The notes under the pieces were generated by a model. The model was not told where the DNA came from. It saw only the letters and a list, made by a program, of their open reading frames with translations, and did no database searches. A program made the position numbers and the translations under genes. A DNA stretch of 64,000 nt from Mytilus galloprovincialis (Eukaryota; Mollusca; Bivalvia; Mytilida; Mytilidae): NCBI RefSeq assembly GCF_965363235.1, contig NC_134843.1, positions 92,537,795 to 92,601,794 on the forward strand. Direction: 5' to 3'. Of this stretch, positions 24,348 to 39,300 are shown in pieces (the stretch's first letter is position 1; every line of letters begins with the position of its first letter).

Positions 24348-25690
24348 TAGATTTTAAGTTTCTTGGTAATGGGTTTTTGTTCAATAAAATTGGTGGTTTT
24401 TTTTCTCAGTTTTCTGATAATATCTCAGAAATGCTTTCACAAAGCAAGGAATTTTGGTGAATTATTTATATCTATTAACATGAGGTAACTTTCAATTTTT
24501 ATAAATTTTAGATTTTACGTTTCCGAGTTAACGGGTTTTACTAATTAAAAAGGGGTGATTTTCCAGTTTTCAGACATTAACACAAAAATGTTTTCAGCAG
24601 TTCTCATGAAACGTTGGTATATTGCTTATATATATTGACTGAAGCTCCCTTTGTTGCTAATAAAAAAAGTGACCTAAAAGAGTTTGAATATTCTGACTTT
24701 TTCTAAATGACCATTTAATGAGGTGTGTGAATTTTTCTTAATAAAACTATGAGGCAAAGTGGTATATAGGGTAGAAAAATCAAAAGCACCAATTATAATC
24801 ATGCAATTTATCAAGTACTTCGAACGAATTTTGACACTCTAAAAGCAATTTATTCCACTATTTTCAAAGGCCTTATTTGAACAATTTTTTTATCAGCTGA
24901 GGTTTTTGATTGTACCAAGTGTACTAGTAAGTAGAATACATAGTTTAGTAGGGAAACAATGGCTTGAAACGAAATAAATCTTTGTTTGTAATGAGTTATG
25001 TGCAGCTTCGGACCCAAGTACATGGTTGGAACTTTCATTGTACAATGCATTTGGTTCTGCTTTGAAAAGAATTACAGAGCTGAGTCTATGTACCATATTA
25101 TATAAAAGGTTAAGTGGTTATTAGGACCTAGTCCTTAATTGAGATCCTTGTCAGATATTCCTGGCCATATGTTTTCCTTTTTGTCATTTTAAGAATTGTT
25201 TTAATTTAATATGTTCGTACGGAAAACAAGGAACACTATTCTCATACAAAAAATTAAGATAATTCTAAATACACATTCATAAAAAAAATGGAATTTATTA
25301 CAAAGGATAATCATAAGATATACTTGAATTGTCCTGGACCTCACTTCTGGGATGGGTATATGTTAATGGAATCCTTCTCTGATTACGGGACAAACATATT
25401 ACATGATATTAGTAGTGGTAGACCCCAATGGCCAAAGTTCTTCAATTTATACCGAATATTGACTGTCAAAAATAATGCTAACATTCCAATTTTCAATAAC
25501 AATTAACAGCAAATACATTATCACAATAACAGATAACAAAAAAAAAACTAAAAGCCCAATAACAGCTAACAAAGAATAAGACAATAACAGCTAACAGCAA
25601 ATATATTTTCAAAATAACAGATAACAAAGAATTAAATTGCCCCATAACAGCATAACAGTTAAACCCCTTGCCCCCCCCCCCCCCTCAGTG
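23925..25690. repeat. Region bounded by 'ataacagataacaa' repeats
   Basis: The motif 'aacagataacaa' and variants occur at 23935-24020 and again at 25500-25660, each set next to a G or C run. Between them, 24180-24640 carries a dispersed unit with 'cgctcgtttacggaacgtat' and diverged 'ttaacacaaaaatg' copies. The 72-codon frame at 25288 is not supported as a gene. Confidence 0.45.
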
Positions 25691-26880
25691 ATCATTTAAA
25701 GGTCTGATTTAAATGTTTTTCAATATTATTGACACCAAGTGGTGAGGATAGCTCAATTGGCCCCATTAGCTAACAATCCGATCCTAAAAACTACTAAAAT
25801 ATGTAGAAATATCTTGAACTGACTGACTTCCAAATTCCTTAACTTTCAATCATTATGTAAGGATAATCTCTTATAAGGAGTCAAATGACATTATCAATCA
25901 TAATTACATGTTGGGTTCTGTATTTCTGGTAGGTTTTGCTGTTTTCGTGCTTATTATTTTTTTTTCAATTGGACATCATTTGTCATTCCAGTACAATATA
26001 GGGAACAAATTGATCTGTTTGGTTATATAAGTGTTTGGGTAGATCCTGTTTGTTTGAACTTTTTTTTACTATTTACTGATAATCTATATGGTAATAGTAA
26101 GTAACATACATTTTGTAAGAGCAAAACAGTTAAAACTTGTTAAAAAAATGTCATTGTAGACTCATCAAGTTGGGCTAAGATAAAAGCTCGTATATGAAAC
26201 AACCCCCTTTTTTTAAAATGAACGCTATACATTTTGTGCCTCTGCAGCACTTTTCTGGATTTACTTACAACATAGTACCTTGGCATAAAAGCCAAATTAA
26301 TCTAAGGTCAAGTGTGCCTGAGGGAGTTCGAACCTCAGTTACTTCATTCATGAATAGGGAATCGAAATAAGAATACTAGAATGATATAAATCATGTCAGT
26401 ATTGCCATTATGAGGGGATGATACCCTTTCGGACAAACAGTCCACCAATAGTGGTATTGATCAAGTGCCAGTAAATAAACCTTACAAAATTACTGTGTCA
26501 AAAGCTCTATTCTGTATTTACATGTACTTTTATCAGTAAAGCTCAAACCTTAACATTTGAAAGATGTGTAGTGAAATATGCTTGAATGTTAGAAGCTACC
26601 AAAACAAAAGAACCTAAACAATATAGCTTAAAATTAGTTTAACACTGTCTGTGCGAGTTGTCTAAGAGTCAGAAAATGATACCAATCAAGTAAGCATGCT
26701 TGCAGATCAGTTTCATTTTTTTTTCTTCTGAATAACATTTGACAAAACTTGTCATTTCAGGGCAAAAATTGTTTCATTTAACTTTCTAACAAGTTTAAAT
26801 ATAAAATTAAACGCTTTCCATCTTGGATTAATAAACTTTATTTTTTAGTTATTTTCAAACCTTACGATGTGAATTGTTAA
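25691..26880. other. Intergenic AT-rich stretch without a gene
   Basis: A short tRNA B-box-like string (gagttcgaacctc, about 26326) is present without the rest of a tRNA. Nothing else is supported. Confidence 0.35.
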
Positions 26881-26889
26881 TTTGGACTT

Positions 26890-28320
26890 GTGAGTGTTAC
26901 TCGTCAGGCGTCTAGAGAGCAACTGAAAGGAATGAAACCAAATATTGCATTCATTTTGAGTTGCTGACCAAGTGTTGTTACTTTGTAGCTGATATCACCA
27001 AATATGACCACCAGCGGGATACTTCATTTAACATAAAACCTTTTAAACAATACATACAAACGTCTTTCTTTAGAGAACCACTGAATGGAATGAAACCAAA
27101 CATTGCATGAATGTTCCTTATGAGGTGCTGACAGAGTGTTGATACTTTGAAGCCGATCCATCAACCAGGATGGCCACCAGAGAGAGACTTAATTTAACAT
27201 AGAATCCTACGGGAAATACATACAAATGTCTTCTTTACGAGAAGCTCTAAAAGGATAAAAATGTAACATGATATGAATGTTCTTTTTGAGGTGCTGACCA
27301 AGTGTTGTAACTTTGTAGCCGGTTAAAAAAAACCCGACCATAAGTGAAGTACATACAACAGTCTTCTTTTGAAGAACCACACTGAATGGATGAAACAAAA
27401 AAAATGGCATGAAAGTTTCTGAGGTGCTTACCAAGTGTTGTTACTTTCTAGAAAATCCATCAATCAAGAGGGCTGACAACGGGGAACTTAGTTTAACAAA
27501 GGACCCTAAGGAAAATATATAAAAATGTCTACTTCTACCGCATATTGGATTGTTATCAAACATGGATTGAATGTTTCTTTTGAGTTGCTGCCCAAGTTAC
27601 TTTGTAGCTGATTTGTCATCCAAGATGGCTAGCAGGTTTAACATGGGTCTCTATGGGGAATACATACATATATTTTCTTCTAGAGAGCAACTGAATAAAA
27701 TGAAACCAAACATGGCATGAATGTTTCTTATGATGTGCTGACCACGTGTTCTTACCTTGTAGCCGAATCATCATCCAAGCTGTCCACCAGGAGGGGACTT
27801 AGTTTAACATAATACCAGTATTGGAAATACATACAAAGGCTTCTCCTAGAGGAGCAATGAATGTAATGAAACCAAACATGACATAAATGTTCCTCGTGAG
27901 GTGCTGATTAATTGTTGCTACTTTGTTGCCAAATTACTGTTCAAGATGGTCACCAGACAAACCTTTCTAACATAGAACACTAGAGGAAATATGTAACCAA
28001 TGTCTTCTAAAGAACCTGAATGGATTTAAACCAAACATGGTATCAATGTTCCTTATGAGTCACTTACCTGGTACTTTCCAAGTTTTGTTACTTTGTTACT
28101 GATTTGTTAAGCAAGATGGCCACCGGCAAGAGACCTAGTTACAGGAATTACATAAAAGTGTTTTCTTATATGAACCACTGAATGGAATGAAATCAATTAT
28201 TGCATGAATGTTACTAATGAGGTGCAAAACAATTAGTATTGCTACTTACTGAAAATTAGTTATCCTATAAGGCGGCCAGTTTATTATAACAATTATTATA
28301 GTGTCTTCTAAATAAAAGCT
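26890..28320. repeat. Degenerate ~155-bp tandem array, about nine units
   Basis: Each unit has the order: 'ctgaatggaatgaaaccaaac', 'atgaatgttcctta.gaggtgctgacc.agtgttg.tactttgtagc', 'atcaagatgg.caccag', 'acttagtttaacata', 'aaatacatacaaatgtcttct'. Units begin near 26927, 27079, 27241, 27365, 27540, 27685, 27851, 28011 and 28170. The copies are well diverged and have lost any common frame. Confidence 0.75.
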
Positions 28321-30218
28321 GAATGGCTCATAAGCCACTTTGAGGCTTTGTGTAAAAGGCCTTTTTTGTACCTAAATTGCTGACTTTAAATACATTGTGA
28401 GTTGGATGGTGAGCTGTCTCATTGGCACTCATACCACTTCTATATATATGGTTTGATTAAAGAAATATGGATGCATTTTGAATCTTTCTTCAAAGCTCAG
28501 GTCCTTGAGACAGCAGCATGTCATATTTGAAATGTGTATATAATCTTGAAAACTTGAAATGATAAATGGGTTGAAAGTAGTTCAAATCATAAAAAAGATA
28601 AGATTTTGGTCTTCACAATTTCCATTTGAATAAAATATTATTGTTGCATTGTTTAACAAATTGTAAAAAAAAATATCTGGTGACGACACAGGGACCTTTG
28701 AGCCTCTAGTTTTGTAACAACATCACACAGGCACAGGTTTTTTCTTTACAATTGAAAGGTTTGTACTTATCTTGAGTTATAAATCAAATTTTCTTATACT
28801 CAAATGCAGGTGACCGTGCTTACTAATTGTTTAATTTTCATTCAAAATCCTACTGAGGCATTTTGGACACACAATACCGAAACAACAATATTAAATCAGC
28901 AATTAACAATCTGTTTTGAGAAGTCAGGCTGTCAGCAAACTGTATTCTCAAGCATATTAAATATCAAACCTTCTGATACAATGATAACAAGTCTGTGGAG
29001 ATTCATCATTTATTAACTCTACCGGTAATAATAAAACAGTCGGAAAACAAATTATTTTATGATTATTTACCTATTGATTTGTTACAAATGATCACTGTGA
29101 TTTTTATGAAGAAAAAACCCAACAATTTTAGCCTCTCAATCTTCAGGATACATTTGATTTGATAATTCTTATGAAAGCTTTATTCATTTACATACATTTC
29201 TAATCTTTATTTCAAACACATATCCAGACCACTGTTATCCAATCATACTGACTTATCAAGCTGAAAACACTTATATACATTGTATTAGACAAACAAATAG
29301 ATTTACTCATAAATGCTCTTCATACCAGCACACTGGATCTACTTATTTAGAGATATATATGTGTCTAGTTACAGCTTTGCAGTAAAATCCAGACATTTCC
29401 AATGAACATGAGCGAAAAAAATACACATCAAGGGGAGATAACTTTTGAACATTCTTAAAACAGAAGTTCATTGTCATTAAAATACATATACAGTAAAATA
29501 ATTAACTATAAAAGCCAATTCATTTTGGCCAAGTTATGTTTTTAAAAATCAAGTTAGTTTGAAGATATGTTGTGTGTGTAAAAAATATAGACATTTTACT
29601 ACAAATTTTCACAATAAGTTTTTAAAAGAACCACTACCACTTCTTGCATTTTAAAAGATGTGTCCCATACATATTTAAAATTGTTGAATCATTTGAGACT
29701 ACAGAAAAACTCTTGATAAAGTAATATGTATTCAGATTACATGACACAGCTACTATATATAGATAGTTTGTGAAATAAAAAGTTCTTTATTTAGATGTGT
29801 GCAGTCAGTAACATAAGCCTTGATAAAGTTTAGTATAAATGATAGTTCACAAATATCGTCATATAATTTCAAACTTAATCATAGCCTTAATAAAAGAAAA
29901 AAAACCTCTGTGACATGATTGCTACCCTGACAATTTACATAGTACTGAATGAACTGTTTCATTTAGATTTAACGAATGGGATGTTTTGTGACAGAGAAAT
30001 ACACATTTAGTCATACACAGAATTAGCCATCATATATTCTTACAACTGTAAGCTTTCAACTCAAACACATATTTGCTATTTTCTTTCATACATCTAGCTC
30101 CATTTTCCCTGGATAATCTTCATCTGATACCAAGAAACATGCTGAAAGACTGTAGCGGCGTGTAGCCATATTTTCCAATGAAATGATTTTGAAGTACAAT
30201 GTAGTGATATCAATGACA
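28321..30218. other. Intergenic tail and probable CFDP1 3' UTR
   Basis: 28390-28450 is a short 'gtctcattggcactcatacc' repeat fragment. On the - strand, AATAAA signals (TTTATT on +) lie at 29786-29791 and 29179-29184, either of which could end the CFDP1 transcript. No gene is supported; the 70-codon frame at 28804 has no recognisable feature. Confidence 0.4.
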
Positions 30219-30312
30219 TTATCTTTTACTACTCTGGCTTAATCTTAAGTCTCTCTCTTTCACAAACTCCCTCTGTTCTGTTCTGTTTAAAAATGCTTGT
30301 CTCTCTAGGTAT
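30219..30312 (-). CDS. CFDP1: CFDP1 exon 8
   Basis: Acceptor cattttacag, phase 2 in, ends TAA at 30219-30221. Encodes YLERQAFLNRTEQREFVKER then DLRLSQSSKR. Confidence 0.95.
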
Positions 30313-33300
30313 CTGTAAAATGAAAGAATAATCAAAGAGCTGAAGAGCTCTGAGGGAAAAGACGGCCATTGTTTCAATTTTTAGGGGGTTTCTTTTGATA
30401 GTCTACATACAAAGAATGAGCAAAAGAACAGCTAGAACATATAGAAAGGCTGACAATAATGAAACTAATTGTTGTTTATTGTTATTTCATTTCCTTAGTC
30501 AAGAATTCATCATAGAGACAATTTGGACCAATGAGTTCTACACCTTCTAAATCAAAAGATTTGATTAAAGTTGGGAGTTAATTATCTAAAATTCAATTGA
30601 ATTTAACAACTACTACAATATATTTTAGAATTTTAATTATGTACAACTGAACGGCAGGCTAAGACCATTCTCAATTTTTTGTGGTCCAGTATTCTCAAGA
30701 AAATGAGGACTGAAAAATCTATTCAGTTTTAATTTTTCCATTGATAAAGTTCCCAGTTACAACTCTCATCACAGGGATACATGTACTCATAAAATCAAAT
30801 ATGATTGATATAAGCTGTGTGAAGTTTGTTTCCAGATCCCCCATTTTGATATATCTGTAAAATTCATGAATAAATAGCTTTAAACTACAAAAAGCAATAT
30901 TTAAAAAAAAAAATGAAAAAAAAAATGACCACTACAATTATTATGTTGGTATGCAAAATTATTTTTTAATTGCTGACTACTTATCATATATATGTAACAC
31001 TCAGAAACGTGTCCTTCCCCCCAAACGTGTCCGATACTCCCAAACGTGTCCACGTCGATGTCACTGAACTGCAAAACATGTCTAGTTGTAAAAAGGGCGT
31101 CAAAGCGTGTCATTTGTATTATTCAAACGCCTAAACGTGTCCGTTTTTTAATAAACACCCAAAACGTGCCCAATCCTTCAAACGTGCCCAATTCCCCAAA
31201 CTTGTCCTATAATATAAAGGGAAATAAAAGATTGTTATACTAATATTCCGTAAAAATAAAACTGTCCTTTTCCGCTCCAAAAAAATATAATTTAATTCCG
31301 AGTTACGATTAGTGTAAATTCCAAATAACCGTAAAGTGTAAATTCTTATAACTGTACACATTTATGCCTAATCCCAAATTTCCGGAATAATTAAGGTACA
31401 ATCCAAGAGTTCCGGCAAATATAATGAACTGTTTGCCACTGGACGTAATGTCTCTTGTTTGCGTGTATTTATGTGATGCTCGAAAAAAAAAGTACATAAT
31501 ATAAAACCTTACTACCACTTTATAATTTCAATAGGTTTTTTTCTATTTTTTGAGAGAATCAAATAGTTTCTTAGTGAAGTTATAAAAAAATCGGTCTTTA
31601 CTGGCCTTTAGATTTTTAAGTTTAACTAATGTTAATCCCGAATAATCGTAAACAAATTTAGGCCCAATCCTAAATCCCCGGTATGATAATAAAACTTATG
31701 TATAGTATTTATTGTTAATATGATATCGTTCAAATAATGCATGAAATATTTGGCACTGGACTTATGACTCTTGTTTGTACAAAAATGTATGTCTTCACTT
31801 TAGTGGTGATGCTGGAAATCTAAAATTTATTAAAATATCTGATAACCAGTTTATGATTTGAATATCTTTTAAAATATCAGAACTGTTGAAAAAAAAGGAA
31901 GTCAATTCTTTTAAAAGCCCGCCGTGCAGTGTTCGCAGATTACAGCTGATTTCCTAATGCTTGCAAAGTAAAACTTTGTTTGGCTTGCTTGCTTTGTTAG
32001 TATAATTGTTAATACAAGCTTTGTAAATAAGATTGAAATCTTTAAACAATATATATAGGCGTTGTTTAACCTGAATATATTATATTTGAATTTAATTGGG
32101 TGTTATCCTATGGATTGTACAATATAAAAACCAAGCAAGCAAGCTAACCAAAGTTTTGTTCTACATGCATTAGGAAATTAGCTGTAATATAAAAGGCATC
32201 ATCGGAGTTTATTAATACAGAATAATTACATAGTAAACGATTAATTCAACTGAACTAGAATTGTTTGTACATGTATGTGCGCTCTAAACGAGCATAATAC
32301 TTGCCACTGGAATATAAGCAATTTCAGTCAAAAGTTGATTTATATGTTACAGGTTAAAGTTGCAATAACAACCGGCATTGAACCAACTAATACTAATAAA
32401 TGACCACTTCATCAACTGTATCCCCCATTATAGAATTGCCGTAAACGTTATTGATTTTATTTATGTATTATCGCTAAAAGACGTGAGATGTCCCGGCGTT
32501 TAAAAGTGGACACGTTTTGGCGAATAACATTTATCGGACACGTTTGGGGGTTATAAAATCAGACACGTTTGGGGAAGATTGGATATTACGGACACGTTTC
32601 GGGAGAATAGACACGTTTGGGGGAATCGGACACGTTTGGGGGACAGGACACGTTTGGGAGTGTTACATATATACTTAATGTGACATTTTTAGTGTTTATA
32701 TACATTAACTTTCATTTTAGTGGGTAATTACTCATCAATTGAGGTGCTCCTTAATTGAAGAAAGATTCTAAAAACATAACTTTACAGAAAGAATGAAAAC
32801 TGCAGTTGCTCTCCCCAATCTCAATAGGTATAAACTACAAAAAGCAACATTTTTTTTTAATTTTTTGTTAACCATTTCAATAATTATGTTGGTACACATT
32901 TTTTTTTTATATAGAAGACTACTTATCATATACTAAATTTCACATTTTAAATGTTCAGAAACATTTACTTTTATTATAGTGTAAAATTACTCATCAATTG
33001 AAGTGCTCCTGAATTGGAGGAAGATTCTAAAAACAAAACTTTACAGAAACAATGAAAACTGCCGTTTCTCTCCCCAATCTCATGTATCCCCATTGACATT
33101 GTTTACCGCGAAAGTTGACCTACATATTATCTGATTATAGCCTCAGATTAAAGCATTGCATGTTGGTGTGTGAATCATCTACACTACAGCAAACATCATT
33201 AGGTTTATATTTAACAAATACGGATTTTAAATTAGTATACAAGTACTGTGAATGATTTTTATAATGAATAACGGATATCCCTGTGTAGTGTGGCATTCCA

Positions 33301-36300
33301 ACAATGACGTCACTAGGTTAGATATATATTTAGAATATTTCGTAATACTGATTTTTCCGGACTGTAAAAGAAACGTATATAGTGTAAGGGAAAGCTCAAT
33401 ATACGATAATTTCATGAGAAACAGAAGGGAAATGTGTGAAAAATGTATTTAAAGTCAATCTGTTCTCTTTGTCATCAATTTCAGTATGACATTTTGAGGG
33501 GGTTTCCAAACTATCAAAACAAAATGATTGACGTGAGGGAATGATACTCTGGCCAACCCCATTAGGGAATTGACGGCTTGAAGCCGTCTTTCCCCAAAAA
33601 TATCTCATTACTTTTATTTATAATTTCTACAATAGAGAACTAAAAATGTGTAATTGATTAAAAATTGTCATTACATCTCTACAACAACAAACAAATGTTT
33701 TCTAACCTGTTTTATCATATTTATGGTATATATGTAGGTTCATGTCCCAAGTCAGTAGCCTGTAAATCAGAAGTTGTCCTTTGTTGATGTACAAAAATGT
33801 ACATCATATTTTTTTTCGTTTATTGTTTTGTACTTAAATCAGGCTGCCAGTTTCCTTGTTTAAATTGTTTTCCTTTTGTCATTTAGGGGCCTTTTAAAGC
33901 TTATTATGCAGTATGGGTTTTGGGCATTGTTGAATGGCAAACAGTGACCTATAGTTGTTAACTTTTATGTCATTTGGTCTCTGAGATTTGTTTGAATGGC
34001 AATCATACCAAATGTTACTTATTTCTATATGTATAATGCTTTTAAGTTATTAAAGTTTTTAATCAAGTCTTCAATTTGTCTAAGGAGATGAGATGTTAAA
34101 ATATATAGCAAGTCTGAGACACTAATCTTAACACTAAATGTGACCATAGTGATTTGAGTGTCAAATTATGGCAGAATGGACTAAAGCAGACATATACTAG
34201 TCAAGAGTTACACTTATTGTCTATTTCACTTTTCTAGCTGGAATTGCTTTGTTATAAAACTTCACACCTACCCTAGTTTTCCTTTGTTATGTAGCGTTAA
34301 ATCTTCTTCAAGTTTGTTATCTTTCTTAAACTGATCCCAATCTAATTTAGACTTATTCTGAAATAATACACAAAATTATACAGTATTCTCTTACATTCAT
34401 GTTCATTGATATTTCCTTGAAATGTTTACACAAAGTGTCAATGTTGATACATGTATATGCTGTTCTTCAAATATGCAGAGGGAAAAGCCTTCTTTGATGT
34501 ATCATTTAAGACATCTCAGTTTGAATCAATTACAAAATTTCACTTCCAAGTATTTTAAGCAAGACACACATTTATGATATGGGAATGAAAAATGATATGC
34601 TATTCATTCTTTTAGCAAAATCACAAAAATTGTATTTTTGAAAAAAAATCACCATGTGTTTTAGAAGATTGCAGCTATAGACAGTTTAAATCTATAAGCA
34701 TGACATTTAATAGAAGGCAGTTTAATGAATCTGATATGGCTGAAATCAACATCCATTTTATTACATGTATTATGTGCATATAACTTTTAAGGGAGTTGGG
34801 TAGATTTGACTTGTTTCTTCTCATTCATTTACAACAAGAGTCCGGAAACAGTCATATATGCCAGACATGACCGATTCTGAAATCCATATGTCCTAAACGA
34901 CAGATTGGGATTTGGGTCAAATTTTATATTTTTGCAGAAATAATTTTGGTCATTTTGTTGAGATCGATTTTCTTAATCACCATTTTGAACTTGTTTTATT
35001 TTGTTTGTTCTCCCTTTCAAGTAATAAAACTGCCACTCCAGAATAGTGGTATAATCTTGAGGGCTCTCCTAATAACTTTGGTAATGCCTCAGGGGAATAT
35101 TGGCTAATGATCGATAGTCTATTTACCAGTGTTTTTAATTCACATCTGAATATTGATTACAAGCTCAGAACTAAATTCTAAATAAATTAAAATTTCATAA
35201 CTGTCTTCATATTTAATTACTTTTCAGCTAAGGGCTATTCCAGAAAAAAATGTATGGGGGTGTTGGGAGGCAGTTTTTGTCAGCACCCGCCACACAGACA
35301 ATTGTATTTGAGAATTATAGTGTGATGAGTTACTCTGATACCCATCACCCATGTATTATTAATATAAATATAATATGCCTTCCAACCCCCCAACCCCAAA
35401 AAAAAACCCAAATTTTTTTTTCTGGAACAGCCCTAAGACAATTCTGATTTAAAATTAAATTCAACCTTTGATTCAATTTACGTAGAAAAAAGTTCACTTC
35501 TAACACACATAGTTTGTTTTTATGCCCCACCTACGATAGTAGAAAGTTCACTTCTAACACACATACTTTGTTTTTATGCCCCACCTACGATAGTAGAGGG
35601 GCATTATGTTTTCTGGTCTGTGCCTCCGTTCGTCCGTCCGTCCCTCTGTGCCTCTGTTCGTCCATCCGCTTCAGGTTAAAGTTTTTGGTCAAGGTAGTTT
35701 TTGAAGAAGTTGAAGTCCAATCAACTTGAAACTTAGTACACTTGTTCCCCATGATATGATCTTTCTAATTTTAATGCCAAATTATAGTTTTGACCCCAAT
35801 TTCATGGTCCACTGAACATAGAAAATGATAGTGCGAAGTTCAGGTTAAAGTTTTTGGTCAAGGTAGTTTTTGATGAAGTTAAAGTTACATCAACTTGAAA
35901 CTTAGTACACATGTTCCCTATGATATAATCATTCTAATTTTAAATCCAAATTAAAGTTTTGACCCCATTTTCACGGTCTACTGAACATAGAAAATGATAG
36001 TGCGAGTGGGGCATTCGTGTACTATGGACACATTCTTGTTTTATATCATACACATGTGTGCAATTTTCTTTCAAATAGACACGAAATCCTAAATTCCAAA
36101 TGATTTTATGATAAATAAAACAAGTGCAACTATTATCATTAATATTCAAACACAATCTAAGGTAAAAATTTAAAAAGCCAATGATTTCCTGTCAATTTAA
36201 TAAACAAAACTTATCCCAGAAATGAGTTCGGAATTACTCATTTTAGTAGTGTCTTAAAACATCAGGTTGTTTGTCTTCATAATCGAAAGAAACGTTAGCA

Positions 36301-39300
36301 ATGTCTGAGAAATTGATCGTTTTGAGTCATTAAAATCATTTCATTTTCAAACTGTTGCCTTCCTTTAACTGCTCTTGAACAATTTTAGGAAAAATGGTAA
36401 GAAAATTCGCGGAGTAAATGCGATCAACAGTTGAAACAAGTACCTTGATGCTATGACTATAAGCAATAATCAGCTGGTAATGTGATTTTTATATAATCTT
36501 TTTTGGGAAAAGGGCATCAACTTTAAAGTTATCACAAAATGACCGAAATTAGATGAAATTTTTTCTGGATCATTGATTTACACACAAATAAACACACAAT
36601 GCTAATGCAAGTTACATGATAAACTTGGCATATCTCAGATGGTCATTTTACATCATTTATAAGACAATCCTTCATCCTAATACATATGTACTATGTAATT
36701 ACAAGGACAAAACTTTGATACCTGTACAAAAATTGATAAAACTGATATTCATACCAACAGCAGTTGAAAATCTGATTTCAAAACCAATAAATATATAAAA
36801 TACTTACCAAAGTGCTGATTTTCTGTTTTTTATTGATTTTATCTAAAACACTTCCTAATCCTCCTGGTCTTTTAATTCCACTGAAAAATATGATAAGTAG
36901 TTTTTATATTTACTGTGAAAACAATAATTGACTAGACATGGTAGAGGCAAAGAATTGTGTTTACGTCAAACCCTGCGTGAACTGGAAACTGTTGTTACAC
37001 ATAACTCCTGTATCAGGACATACTATAGATACCTGTATATTAATTTGAACATTTTCTTTAGTTTTGAAAAAATTCGGTTTAAATGGGCTTAACTGAGACA
37101 AATGGTACCAATCCATTCACCCACCATGATAAAAATAGATATAGATGCACCTAACTATATATAGTTTTTGGTGGGGTTCGTGTTGTTTATTCTTAGTTTT
37201 CTATGTTGTGTCATGTGTACTATTGTTTTTCTGTTTGTCTTTTTCATTTTTAGCCATGGCGTTGTCAGTTTGTTTTAGATTTATGAGTTTGACTGTCCCT
37301 TTGGTATCTTTCGTCCCTCTTTTATAAAATGGTATTGACAACTTTTCTCTCTTTTTTATCCAATTGTATATGAGTTTTAAAGTGTAAACTTACATTGCAG
37401 CCAATCCAGGAGAAGCTGACGATACCCCTACAGATTCTTGCTTCTTCAATTCTGATTGAGCTTCTTTGGAATTCTGGTCAACTTCCTTTGTTACTCTAGA
37501 AAATTACAGATAGGTTAATACAGTAAATACATGTATACCATAGATATATATTGATTCTTCACTGCTAGTTTTAATAATTTGATAGAAAACACCTATTTTA
37601 TTCATTGGTTTGACAAACTATTGCTTGGTCTCCTACTTCTGTAAAAATTTAAAACCTGAGAATTTTTTTGTCAGTCAGTAATTCATAGCATTCAAATCAA
37701 CAGCCGTTTTAATAAACTCATCAAAGATATGACATCAAGGGTTTAGATCTATCTTTAAGAGTCCTGTGGATTCATTTTTTGGTCGATACCAATTTTTCTT
37801 GAAATGATGAACATTTAATTTTTTTTGTAGATAATGAAGTTAATGAACTCTAAGGTTTTTCAAAATCTGCATACAAGCTCATAAACAATACATACTTCAT
37901 TGAACATTTATACCCCCACAAAATCCATGAAAAACAGATTCAGGAATAATAATGAATCCATAGTTATACCATTCAAATGGATGACTGTTTGTGAGCACAA
38001 TTAGTAGTCAAAGAACAAACACACAAAAATCTGGCATTTGAATTTAAATAAAATATCTATATCAAACTTTGGGTCTTTACAAAGCAAAATAATGTTCTCA
38101 ATTAATTAAGGAATGACTTTAATATTTTTTCTGTCTATAAAGAAATAACATAAAAAATTTGGTGTACACTGAATAACGTGTGTAGCGGGTTTTTTAACAG
38201 TGTGCACCACATTTTTTATGTTATTTCGAATAGACCGAAAAAAATTTACAGTCTTATAATTTAATTCTAAATTCCATTTTAAACCGTAGAAAACCATGAA
38301 AAAACGTTGATGACGTCACGGTCACATCACTAAATTATGTTTAAGGGCTCATAACAAAATAACGTCAGCCAATCAGAAGACGTGTTACATCCAAATTAAA
38401 ATTATTAAGAGATGTAAATAAATTATATCATGGGAGACAACTCTATCTTATCTATAGAATTCATCTCATTTTTAGAACCCAAAATTTTACCTACTGGAAT
38501 ATTTCTTGCAAGAACAATACAGAATATTTAAAGAAAACTTATTGAAAATTGTTTCATGAAAGAAAAAACTCAACGCATGTGATGCATTGTCTTAATACTT
38601 ATTTGTTACATATAAATTGAAATATGGGAGACAACTCCATCGCTTTTATCAAATAACCGACAGTTTACTGCAATACCAATTTTTAAGATTTCCTTTTCAG
38701 TTGGCCTTTTATTAAAGGTTATCAAAACAAATCAAATATAACAATTTCACAATGAATACAATATAACTAGAAAGGTGTCTACATTTAAAAAATTGCAAAA
38801 TTTCTAAACATGATACCATGGAAACAGAATGATGCAGCTGTGATAAAAAAAAAATTTCTTAAGATATCACAAACACAAGAAAATCAACAGTTAAACATTA
38901 TTTTAAATACTGTTATAATAAATATATAAGACTAAACTATCTCACAATACTGACAATGATATTGTTTCATGTAGATTACAAACTTACTTTACTATTTCTC
39001 CTGCAAAATCATATTCTTTGGTGATAGTTATCTTTTTATTTGTAGTTGTACTATCTGAGGCCTTTACTTCAGTTTTTGTGGCTGACTGAAAATAGAAATT
39101 ATTAACATGATTATTTACCAGTATGCAGTATTTTTAATTGTCAAGGAACACATTGAACTTACTCTTTCAGTCTTTGCAACTTTGATGATTATTAAAGAAA
39201 AGCTAAATACATGTATATAGTTAATATTCAAAATATCAATATATTCAAATGATTAATTTAAAAAACAATGATTAATGTGTAAATGTATTACAGACATTCA

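Noticed and set aside
25288-25506. 72-codon frame beginning MEFITKDNHK
   Set aside because: No splice context, no recognisable motif, and it lies in a repeat-bounded stretch; too short to support.
31004-31205. AAACGTGTCC array as a telomere-like or CRISPR-like repeat
   Set aside because: Spacing is irregular and the array is mirrored at 32505-32657, so it belongs to the ends of a transposable element.
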